Shown: positions 11,098 through 21,200 of the stretch, piece after piece
Layout: every line of letters starts with the position of its first letter
Position numbering within the stretch: position 1 is the stretch's first letter
DNA from: Aphrocallistes beatrix
Taxonomy: Eukaryota; Porifera; Hexactinellida; Sceptrulophora; Aphrocallistidae
Direction: 5' to 3'
Length of the DNA stretch: 64,000 bases
Assembly (NCBI GenBank): GCA_963281255.1
Contig: OY725495.1
Coordinates: 3,100,001-3,164,000 of the forward strand
Notes under the pieces: generated by a model
Database searches by the model: none
Seen by the model: the letters and a program-made list of their open reading frames with translations, nothing else
What the model was told of the DNA's origin: nothing
Translations under genes and position numbers: made by a program

Positions 11098-11142
11098 ACG
11101 CAGTGTCCGCCAGCCGCGGAGCGCAAGCAAGCGAAGCGGGCT
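11098..11142 (-). repeat. Fragment of bipartite bZIP-site repeat
   Basis: Only the GC-rich hairpin end is present (GTGTCCGCCAGCCGCG, then CAAGCAAGCGAAGCG), in reverse orientation. Confidence 0.7.
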
Positions 11143-11407
11143 TGTAACCTATATTTTCCAAAATATATATTGGATTTTAAAGGTACGCATAGAGGAGCGG
11201 CTCCTTTTTTCTTGGAGCGGAAGTCGGAGCGCACTCGAATTTTGAAGAGCGGTTAATGCTCTGAATATTACTGAGCTAGATTGATTATATTCATATAAGG
11301 ATTATATTCTACAATATGCATGAAACTTAATAACTTGATAATGAAAACTGGTAGATAACTTTCAACGAATAAATGTTTTTCATATATCTTGACACCTTAC
11401 TTGAGAC

Positions 11408-11912
11408 AAGCGCGCTTCGCTTGCTTGCGCTGCGCGACTGGCGGACACTTTGTGTGCGCTAGAGGCGCCCTTTGGGCGCCTGTGGTCACATTGATCAATT
11501 ATAAGCTAGATAGCATCTCTAAATACGTCTGTCCTACTGTTATGATCGATATCGCACGAAAAATCACCAAATTTGTCATTTTTAAATTTTTTGATGTGTA
11601 ATGATGACGTCATAACAGAGTGATGAGTCATCATTTTTTAATGATAGTTGAAGATATGAGAGATATGTTAGTATACATATTCTATTAAATTCTCAGCCTT
11701 CTATCTCCTATAATGGCTGAGTTATGCCTGAATAACTGTATTGCTTAACCTTTAAAAATGTGACAATGACGTCATAATTCCATGATGAGTCGACATTTTC
11801 GTCTGAGCTCAGAACTTACTGGAGCCATAGCCAAAAGACTCCCACATACCAAAAATCAGCTTTCTGCGCCTGGCAGTTTCTTCAATCAATTCGTTACAGA
11901 TATATATATATA
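11408..11912 (+). repeat. Complete bipartite bZIP-site repeat
   Basis: About 505 bp. The left arm has the GC-rich hairpins, then TGACGTCA and TGATGAGTCATCA. The right arm has ATAATGGCTGAGTTATG, then TGACGTCATAATTCC, TGATGAGTCGACA, the CCATAGCCAAAAGACTC block, and finally TTCGTTACAGA with a (TA)n tail. It has no coding capacity. The arms resemble each other around the two CRE/AP-1 sites, suggesting an old internal duplication. Confidence 0.85.
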
Positions 11913-11918
11913 TATACA

Positions 11919-12130
11919 CAGGTAAACCTCCCAAAGCGGCACCTCCGAGTAGCGGCAACTCTCCGAGAAGCGGCATCATCCTATTCCACCGATTGATTTT
12001 CCTATACTAATAGTACTTCTTCAACCTCTGAGTAACGGCACCTCCGAGTAACGGCAACCTCTGACATACGGCAGTTAAGTGAACTCCCGATTGAAATTTT
12101 TAATACAAAATTACTTCCGAGATACGGCAC
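11919..12130 (+). mobile_element. Degenerate pogo-like MITE relic
   Basis: Starts CAGGTAAACCTCCCAAAGCGG directly after a TA tract and contains repeated CCTCCGAGTA(A/G)CGGCA units. No clear right terminus was located. The rest up to 12334 shows nothing recognisable. Confidence 0.4.
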
Positions 12131-12334
12131 CAATCAGATGTATATGTAACAATCACTCATATACATGCCATTCTTTAAGAACGTTTCAAATAAGAAGTTA
12201 AAATATATACATATTTATAACATATCATCTATATTACATGATTGTAGGAAATTAGGTTATTAGACGAGTCCGTCTGAAGAAAGGGCATCCACAATTTCCT
12301 TCATTTTATCTATCTATCTATATATATATAGTAC

Positions 12335-12593
12335 AAGCGCGCTTCGCTTGCTTGCGCTGCGCGGCTGGCGGACACTTTGTGTCCGCCGGAGGCTCCCTTC
12401 GGTCGCCTGGGGGTGACATTGGTTAATTATAAGGGAGGTATCATCTCTAAATATGTCCATCTGTGTTTTAAAATCGATATCACTCGAAAAAACACCAAAT
12501 TTGTCAATTTTTAAAATTTTGATGAGTAATGATGACGTCATAGCAAAGTGATGAGTCATCATTTTTTTGTGATAGTTACATCATATGTGAAAC
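12335..12593 (+). repeat. Bipartite bZIP-site repeat, left part, interrupted
   Basis: Left arm with hairpin cluster, TGACGTCA and TGATGAGTCATCA. It breaks at CATATGTGA where the P-like transposon enters. The sequence resumes at 15068, after the transposon. Confidence 0.85.
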
Positions 12594-12998
12594 CATAGCA
12601 TTCTATACACTAAGGCAATGGTGCTGGTTGGTGGACTTGGACTAGGGATTGGTTAGATCAGTCAAATTTGATTTTCTAAAAATGGTTCGATTATGCTGGT
12701 ATATAGCTTCTGACATTACATACTGATCGTTTTCATGAATTCTACATCGATTTACTTCGAAATTGTTTGAGGAAAGCCCTGTAGAGAATTTAATTTAAAC
12801 CAACCACATTACTTTTATACATAAACATACTATTTATTTGTATTGTTTTAAAGTCAACCACATTGATTATATATATATTTACTACCTTGTTGTAAAGTTC
12901 AACAAATCACTGTCTTTTCATATGCACAAATCAAACTCAATCTGAAACATTCCTGACTGCACATACGTATCAAATTATTATTACTCTTTCGAACGACA

Positions 12999-13415
12999 AT
13001 GTCCTGTCCAGGCTACAAGTCTAATTATAGAAGTCAAGCAGAATCTACTTCTGAAAACCTGAAACTGAAGAATGGTTTAGAGCAATTCCACACCCACGGA
13101 AGGACTATGCAAACACGCAATTGAGAGTAAGTTTCTATGATTATGTTTCATTTACTGATCGTCAGATTTACACTTCTACTCACCGTTTAGGTATGTGTAC
13201 ATCATTTCAAACCAAATGACATCGAGATTTGAGAGAACCATTACCTACAATGACGGGCTTCGCACTGTTACAGTTTCCAGAGATAGAATAGCTCTTAATA
13301 AGCTGCAGTACCCAGTACATTCCCCAACCTTCCTATCTATGCGAAACCAATTCCAAGCTAAGAGACTATCTTTGGATCACAAAGAACGATTGCTGATGGA
13401 ATCTGCCTACTCTTA
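12999..13415 (+). pseudogene. THAP-domain/P-like transposase N-terminal relic
   Basis: From 12999 the frame reads MSCPGYKSNYRSQ, resembling the PGCKSNY start of P-element THAP zinc fingers, with Tyr in place of the second Cys. A stretch from 13195 to 13415 reads DGLRTVTVSRDRIALNKLQY, then P, like the linker after the THAP finger in these transposases, then stops. Sequence after 13415 shows only fragments broken by stops. No catalytic core was recognised. Confidence 0.45.
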
Positions 13416-14036
13416 AAGAGCATAACTGACAACGAAGAAAAGGTAGATAAGTTCTTAGTTAGTTCATTTCCAGATCTTTCTAAACTAAATTTAATCGACC
13501 TACGAAACGGCTGGATAGCTCATGTGTAGCAACTCTTATTTTTTATTGAGATAGTTATTTCAGAAACCGGACCTTTCATGACCGATCCATGTCAATTAAC
13601 GACGAATTATATATCAAAGCATTTGAAATAAAAACGTCACAATTCCGACCTCGCGAATATAAATGACACTCGCTAAGTTGAGACCATCTTCAATGAGGTT
13701 GATAAGTATTTACTAATATTTCAACTTAATAGCTCTCAAACTGAATGTTCTATTCAAAATCATGTAGTTTTTCATCCATCACTTCGAGAGTGCAATTAAT
13801 TAAGCTTATTGACTCGTCAGACCTAGACATAAGTGAAATACATACAGTGAATCTTTGAATATTTCATTCCACTGTTTTCGGCGCCATCGACAGTCCAAGT
13901 GATCCCCCACAATTGTATTTCCAACCATAGTTCGTCCAATCCCGTTAGGGTCTAGCTCCGCGGTTGATATATTTCTAATTGTAACTAAACAATGAGTGAT
14001 ACCGAGAGTTGCTATCTATTTGTTGATGCTCTACAG

Positions 14037-14231
14037 CAGTGGTTCTGAACCTTTCCAGTCAGTATACCCCTTGGTGCGAAAATGAGGTTTCACGTACCCC
14101 TCTAATTTTTGTTTTATTTTGTTTTGTTGGTTTGGTTTGGGATGAACTGCATGAATATATTGCTTAATTTAACAAATTTACCTCAGGTACCCCCTGGGGG
14201 TGCTACGCGTACCCGAGTTTCAGAACCGCTG
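14037..14231. mobile_element. hAT-type MITE (195 bp)
   Basis: Terminal repeats CAGTGGTTCTGAACC and GGTTCTGAAAC-type CAGAACCGCTG. Flanks CTCTACAG (14029-14036) and CTTTACAG (14232-14239) form an 8-bp target duplication with one mismatch. It lies inside the P-like transposon and abuts, and partly overlaps by its duplication, the MITE at 14237. Confidence 0.75.
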
Positions 14232-14236
14232 CTTTA

Positions 14237-14513
14237 CAGGGTGTTTCAAAAGTCTTGGCCCCTTGAACATTTTAACTTAAATACTACATAAAATACATGC
14301 TGAATTCCATTCACTTTGAATTTCATTTGCCAATATAATAACCTTTCAATTCTAGTACCTTCCTAACTCGATTTGGCGATTTGGACTACTCACTAAATAT
14401 CTAAGAATGATTTCGATATTACTATTTCAGCGGCCCGATTGATAATTTTTTGATTTCTTAGTTTGTTTTCGTGGCTCTATTAGAAGCGGTACCAAGACAT
14501 TTGAAACACCCTG
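14237..14513. mobile_element. TA-flanked MITE (277 bp)
   Basis: Starts CAGGGTGTTTCAAAAGTCTTGG-like and ends CCAAGACATTTGAAACACCCTG, with TA on both sides (14235-14236, 14514-14515). This fits Tc1/mariner-type insertion. The neighbouring hAT element duplicated its first bases, so this MITE was there first. Confidence 0.7.
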
Positions 14514-15067
14514 TATGTACTGGTAATTATTTATATCCGTTACAAATAATATTTCGAACCAAATTTAGTACCTAGTTATTGTAGTATATTCTTAATAGAT
14601 AAATCCTCCGACATGATTGATCTCTATCACTCCTGTATCTACAACCGTCTGAAAGAAATCTCTACTTCATCATTATCGAGGAACTCCACTAACGGCTACA
14701 ATGACACTTATTCAAGACGCATCGGAGTTACATTCTACCCTTATCATCATATCTCGCTTCTACTCGACTTTCTAAACTACCTCTCTGCTCTTTTTAACTG
14801 TGAATCACATGTTACCAATTATACTTATTTCTGCTTAATTATTTATTAATTTACTTATTACATGTCCACTATGTATAAAATTATCTCCAGACCATTCATG
14901 ATTTCATAAAAGGGAAGTAGGTTACTAATTATTTACTTAATATGGGTAGTTACAGCAAATTTACAATTGTATTAGAATTTTGAAATAAAAGGAAACTAAC
15001 TGATCTAACCAATCCCTAGTCCAAGTCCACTAATCAGCACCATTGCCTTAGTGTATAGAATGCTATG

Positions 15068-15330
15068 GTGAGACGTATTAGTATACATATTCTATTAAAA
15101 TTTCAGCCTTCTATCTCCTATAATGGCTGAGTTATGCCCGAATAACTGTGTTGCTTAACTTTTAAAAATGTGACAATGACGTCATAATTCCATGATGACT
15201 CGACATTTTGCTCTGAGCTCAGAACTTACTGGAGCCATAGCCAAAATACTCCCACATGCCAAAAATTAGCTTTCTATCACCGGCAGTTTCTTCGATCAAT
15301 TCGTTACAGATATATATATATATATATATA
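15068..15330 (+). repeat. Bipartite bZIP-site repeat, right part, interrupted
   Basis: Continuation of 12335-12593. Contains GGCTGAGTTATGCC, TGACGTCATAATTCC, the GCCATAGCCAAAA block and TTCGTTACAGA with a (TA)n tail. Confidence 0.85.
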
Positions 15331-15337
15331 CAATAAT

Positions 15338-15356
15338 CGAGTTTTAATAGTAAGGA
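15338..15356 (+). repeat. Conserved box CGAGTTTTAATAGTAAGGA
   Basis: Lies between two tandem bipartite repeats. The same box recurs at 15922-15940, 15961-15978, 29347-29365, 36660-36677 (reverse), 47545-47563, 47591-47609 and 60469-60487, always beside TA-rich tracts. Confidence 0.75.
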
Positions 15357-15849
15357 CAAGCGCGCTTCGCTTGCTTGCGCTGCGCGGCTGGCGGACACTT
15401 CGTGTCCGCCAGAGGCTCCCTTCGGTCGCCTGGAGGTGACATTGGTTAATTATAAGGGAGATATCATCTCTAAATATGTCCATCTTAGTGATAAAACCGA
15501 TTTCACTCGAAAAATCACCAAATTTGTCAATTTTAAAATTTTTGATGCGTAATGATGACGTTATAACAAAGTGATGAGTCATCATTTTTTGATGAAAGTC
15601 GCATCATATGTGAGGTATGTTAGTATACAGATTCTATTAAAATTTCAGCCTTCTATCTCCTATAATGGCTGAGTTATGCTCGAATAACTGTGTTGCTTAA
15701 CTTTTAAAAATGTGACAATGACGTCATAATTCCATGATGAGTCGACATTTTGCTCTGAACTCAGAACTTACTGGAGCCATAGCCAATAGACTCCCACATG
15801 CCAAAAATCAGCCTTCTACGCCCGGCAGTTTCTTCAATCAATTCGTTAC

Positions 15850-15905
<56 letters not shown>

Positions 15906-15916
15906 ATATATATACA
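15354..15916 (+). repeat. Complete bipartite bZIP-site repeat with long (TA)n
   Basis: Directly follows the previous copy and its box, making a tandem pair. Both arms are present, each with TGACGTCA or a one-base variant (TGACGTTA in the left arm). The (TA)n tail spans about 15852-15914 and is followed by two further copies of the conserved box. Confidence 0.85.
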
Positions 15917-16064
15917 ATCATCGAGTTTTAATAGTAAGGATATACGTATATACACACACACGAGTTTTAATAGTAAGAACGAATCGTTCATTAGGCATTA
16001 TAACACCTTTCTATGTAAAGATTTGATGATCACGAGAAATTGACTCGTCAATTATTTAACATGT

Positions 16065-16314
16065 TCAAAAAATATCAAAAAGACCCCAGTTTACCTCCAC
16101 CTTTATCAAGCAGTGCTACCCAGAGATCTTGCAAAATCTCTGGATACCAAGTGAATATACAAGTACAAGTAAGTCTGGCTCATTTATTGTAAAATAAGCC
16201 CCGCTGTGGTAGACGACACTCACTTGGTATCCGGCGCTTTTGTAGGATATCTGGCTTGCGAATGCTTGATAAAGATGGAGGCAAATTGGAATATCTTTAT
16301 GATATTTTTTTGGG
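16065..16314. mobile_element. MITE with long imperfect inverted repeats
   Basis: Left arm (about 16065-16155) and right arm (about 16210-16314) are imperfect inverse copies: TTTACCTCC, CTTTATCAAGCA and GGATACCAAGTGA pair with TCACTTGGTATCC, TGCTTGATAAAG and GGAGGCAAA. A related half copy is at about 24560-24680. Confidence 0.6.
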
Positions 16315-18223
16315 TTCCAAAGAGAGGCACTTGGTAATCTTTTTAATACTGAATACTATCCAATTCCAAAATTCTTCAGTGGTAAATGTAGGATTTTTCA
16401 CTATTTCTTAATTTTTACATTATCGGCCTTATTTATTAAACTTGATAAATGAATTGGATAATCAAACATCCCCAAAAATAAGGTTAACGTTCAGGAAAAT
16501 GATTCGATTTGAAAATTTCAAAATAAAAGCTTTGAAATTTTGAAATTTGCTATTATTTAATATGCTCCACTTAAAAACTAAGGCCAAATGGGGCTTTTGA
16601 TGTGCCAAAATCGTCACATAGAGCAACAACTTTCAAAGGGGATCTTATCACAAATTTCCAGACTCCAATATTTTGCATATATTGAAAATTACTATTCGCA
16701 TGCGAACAAGCTACTATTCGGATGCGAATAAGTTAAGTAATTTTTAATACCGCCTATTTTGTCTTTGTAGGAGCAAAACTCTGCGAGTTTTCATGCAATA
16801 GAAAAACTAATGCCTGCTCCCTTCCTCGTTAAGAGGTATAGACAAAAAAGAATATTTATACTGTAGTTACCTTTGTTTCTGTGATTCTGCCATAAACTAA
16901 GATATTCGTAAAAAACACAACCAATTGATTTAATTAGAAGATATCTGTAATATAAAATAAGTTTTTATTGAATTAGGAAATTAAACACAATTTCTTAGTG
17001 CATACAACGTTATAAATAGTGTTTGGGTCAGAAGGTAATCTTTGTATGTAATGAGATACGATTAGAATTTTACTTTCAGGACAAGCTACGATTACATGTC
17101 CAGCAATGGGCCTTCAACCCTTGGGTATTCGCCCTGCCCTGATACCCCTGCCCTCCCCTCCCCCTAGAAATAAAACCCCTACGACGTCTCTGTCGATATT
17201 CGGCCACAGTATTAGCCTATTAATTATGGCGGCAATGGCCGACACACCTTTTCTATCCAGTATTGATCAGTATAGAGATGGATGTCCATTTGGGAGGACC
17301 ACCCCTTCGGGAACCTACCACACCATTATTTATGTTGATTAATTAATATAATATTTAACAAAGCAAAAATAATTTTTACACAAATCTGTAGAGAAAGAAC
17401 TAACATTGGAAGTGAGAATGAAGGTTTTGGACTCACTTGATGAGGTAAATGTCTAACATTTTTCATGACGGATTGGTACACTATCTTTTAACGATTGTAA
17501 TTATCTCTATTTTCTTCATTTTTGCCTTATTCTTTCGCATATTATGTAGGAGCGGCGATCGCAAAACCTTTTGTGACAACATTTACAAATATATTCATGT
17601 CCTAACAGCATAATGTACTATTTTACAGGCGCTCCCCCACCTTAATTCTGAGCACTACACCACTTGTCCTTACCTAGACTAGTCCATGGAGAAGCCTAAA
17701 AATAAAATTCATCTATGTCATGAATTGGTTTTATCATCTATTACAATACCATGTTATTACGTATTTATGGTCACTTGATCGAGACTATTGTCATTTATGG
17801 TCACTTGATTGCCAGCTAGCTACTGCTAGGGAGTCTTGAACATCCCACATGCTCATGTTCTCATTGTGTGCATTACTAATGACTATAAATTATTTGTATT
17901 TCTCTCCGTCTTACAATTATTTAAGTCGCAAATGGAGCCATTTTGAGGGGCACAAACACAGAATTGATCTGCCTATTATACAATTGTATAATCTCGTCTA
18001 TCCTGCTAAGCAAAATACTCCCAGCCAGAACCTAATTGTTCCGATGCGTATGCAATATGTGCCTGACACAGCAGGATATTTATATGTGTCTAAGTGTCTA
18101 AGTGTCTAAGTTTGACCAAAAAATAGTCTGTTGAACCATTATAAACCAGGAACTAAAGTAAAAATCCGTTTATTCACTTAATCCTAGTGCTAGCATTCCT
18201 ACACGCTGAACAGAGGGTTCAGA
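16315..18223. other. Upstream region of CNRIP1, no gene recognised
   Basis: AT-rich. The open frame at 17106-17342 is proline-rich with no recognisable family and is probably not a gene. Local oddities are a duplicated TTTATGGTCACTTGAT (17765-17812) and three tandem TGTCTAAG units near 18087-18111. The 5' untranslated region and promoter of CNRIP1 must lie at the right end, but no TATA box was identified. Confidence 0.4.
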
Positions 18224-21200
18224 ATGGCTGCGAGAGACGTGACAGCTGCGAATATCTCCATTTCGATAGTGAATCATAAGACAGGACAGCCCGTCTCCTA
18301 CAAACAGGATGGGAAGAGGTTTGCTCACGATCTCACTGTCAAGCTCTCTGTTAACGCTGTCTACGCGGTTACTGTTACTGTTAAGCCGGAATTCTCCAAG
18401 TTAAAGTGAGTTCATTGTTTATTATCTTCTCTTTATCGTATTCTGTACTGTTAAACCTGTCCACCGCGAAAAACTGACAAAACACAAACAGCTCAGTTTC
18501 CGAGCAAACTATTGGTGAGAGCCTAACAGGCAGGACCGGTTCTACGGGGGGGGGGTGTGACACCCCCCACTATTGTAATGTAGTCGGTTATTTTCAATAT
18601 AGTCGGCAGTTTCACGTTTCTTTTATTTTAATGTAGTCGGTTATTTTCTAAATAGTCGGCAGTTTCACAATTCAGTCGGCAAAATTAGGTCGACACCCCC
18701 CCCCCCCCCCCAATAACTATTTCTAGGTGCGGCCCTGCTAACAGGTCTAACTTCCTTGTTCAATGTCGTTTTATGTTGAATTAATGGTGAAGGAACTTTG
18801 GAGAAACTCTCTGCTTCTATTTCTATTGAATCTTTTAACATTTTAACTATAACAAGTCGCTTTTTTCTCTAGATAGCGTTAGCGTGATACCAGAGACGTC
18901 GCCTAATGCGTCCCTGGGAATTTTTATTACTCCGAGCAATGTTCCCCCTCCCCCTGTTAAAAAAATAGATTATCTTGTAATCGATCAATGAGAATTGTTG
19001 GATTTTTATTTTCTCAAACTCGGAGCCATTTCTTAAAATGTACCCCCCCCCATCAAAAGTCCTGGCAATGTCCCTGCGTTGATATTGCCGATACTTAGTG
19101 GACATTTATCAACCATAATTTCTACTCTTCTTGTTCGTGTTGGGCATCCCTAATTTCCGGGACGGGATCCCGTCCCGGAAATTAGGCATGCCCGTTCGTG
19201 TTAGATGTTTTGGTGTACATACCGCGTAGGTTTCATTATCGAATAGTGAAGTAATTCATGATTTAGTACGGAATACATTTTGGAAGTCATTATTCTAGTA
19301 CGTTATGAGGTAGGGCAGTAACCTTAAAATTAAAACATTATAATGTCCAAGAGCTTTAATAGTTCAATTTTCTAATTTCTATTTTAAATTATTTCAAAAT
19401 GAGTAATGCAGTTAAAGTCGCTTCATTACCAATTTCACTATGTCTACTGTCTGAAAAATGACTAGTAAATTAGATGATAGGTCATCCAGTATACATCAAA
19501 TAAATAGCTGCCAAATAATATTTCTTGGCTGAGTGCGTCCTATCATGAAGTGTCCTAGCTAGCTACCGAATATATAATCTCTTAAATCAGCTGATTGCCA
19601 ATTGAACCAATTGAGAGGAAAGAAATCTGTTCCTACAATTCTTCCGTCTCCGTGAAGACTTTTATAGCAAAGCGTCTGGACGGTAAGGGGATAAGAAATT
19701 ATTTTTTCTGAGCTCTCTCTCTCTCTCACTCTTTCAGTTCCTACTCATGACATAGCTTATCAAGCTACTGTTACAAAGCCATGCCAAATTACTGAACTAA
19801 TTTCCAGTCATTCACATGGACCTGATATAGGACATCCTATCATGTTGTAAGACTATCATTTGATGAAAGATCTCAGAAGAGGAAACTCGGTTGATTTTAT
19901 CTGAAGGAATCATCCAACTAAGTGAATCTAGTGTAGCTTCCCTACCAGTGTTGCCAGATGAGTTGTTTAGCATGTTCATGCCACAACTCAAAAGTTCATG
20001 AAAATGGTCAAATCTATGAACTTTGTTCATGATATGGCAACACTGTTCCCTACCCACACTAGACTCAGTCAAACGAATGATACACAGACATAAGTGTCTG
20101 GATGAGGACACTAGTATTAATCAGGCATCAGTTTCTGATCTCTTAATGCCCGAAAACTACCAATCACTCTAAAAGATGACTTATTTTTAATGTTAGATTC
20201 TGGAATGAGATTCAAATCGTATGCTAATGTTCAGTTCTATGAAATATTCTCAATCCTGTAAGAATCCCAAAATTGGTATGCAGATGGAATCTTTAAAGTT
20301 GTTCCAGCGCAATTTTTACACAATTCATGCAGAAAAAGGTAGTATAACCATTCCATGCGTATATACTCTGCTTACTAGCAAAACTCAAGCTATCTGCGCG
20401 AAACTTTTTCCTGAATTAAACCATACTTTAAACTCGTTTTTAATAATGGTTGATTTTGAAAAAGTTGTTATAAACGCTTTTGAGATGTCTATCGACGAAG
20501 TGTCCAATACTTTGTACTATAATAACGGAAACACTCAGTTCTCTTTTGCAGTGTCTAAGTGATCAGGTTGTCCGCTGAGTGAAACAACTCAGATGGCAAC
20601 CCGATCACTTTGACACGCCGCGTCTCCTTCACGACACAGCAGCAGCACGCTCCACCTCTAAGTGATCAGGTTGACCCCTGAGGTTATCACCAACCTCAGA
20701 CGGCAACCCGATCACTTTGAGTTAAGCGTGCAAACAAGTGAAGACTTGATTCTGTCAAATTTCTCTTCCTTTTATAGTTTTCTCTCATCGATGTGAAGCC
20801 ATTATTATTCACTAATTTTGCCTATCTTTCTAGCCATTCCAATGGATAGGTTTGGAAGGAATGTCTTCCATATCGAATTCATAATTCGACATATCTGGTT
20901 TCTATGAAGCTGTAACTACATACTTGTATGTATAATGTGGTTAGTGTATTTGACATGCTAATCATATTTTAATATCATTTTCAATACCATTTGATCATTT
21001 AATTGTCAATTTTGCATACCTAACTAATATAGAGGTTGTCATGCTTGAAATTACAATATTGTGTGGTGTCATTCTTGTTTCATTATATCAATTTTGTTAC
21101 AGTTACATTCCATTTGCTTGAAACATGTAACTATGGAATTCAGTCTAATTTTAGATTTTGTACTAAAAAGAAAAGTAATCAAATTTCATGAAATACCATT

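Larger units (their letters stand above)
12594..15067 (+). mobile_element. P-like DNA transposon, decayed, 2.47 kb
   Basis: Bounded by 69-bp terminal inverted repeats (12594-12662 and 14999-15067) that match at 67 positions and start CATAGCATTCTATACACTAA. It sits in the middle of a bipartite repeat and is flanked by GTGAAAC (12587-12593) and GTGAGAC (15068-15074), a 7-bp near-duplication. Inside is a broken frame with THAP-like features. Assignment to the P superfamily rests on that relic. P elements usually make 8-bp duplications, so the assignment is moderate. Confidence 0.6.

Noticed and set aside
12262-12292. GACGAGTCCGTC and GAAA resembling a hammerhead ribozyme core
   Set aside because: The required CUGANGA is not present and the bases fold as a simple AGACG/CGTCT hairpin.
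17106-17342. Proline-rich 78-codon open frame upstream of CNRIP1
   Set aside because: No recognisable domain, no splice partner and composition unlike the genes in the window.
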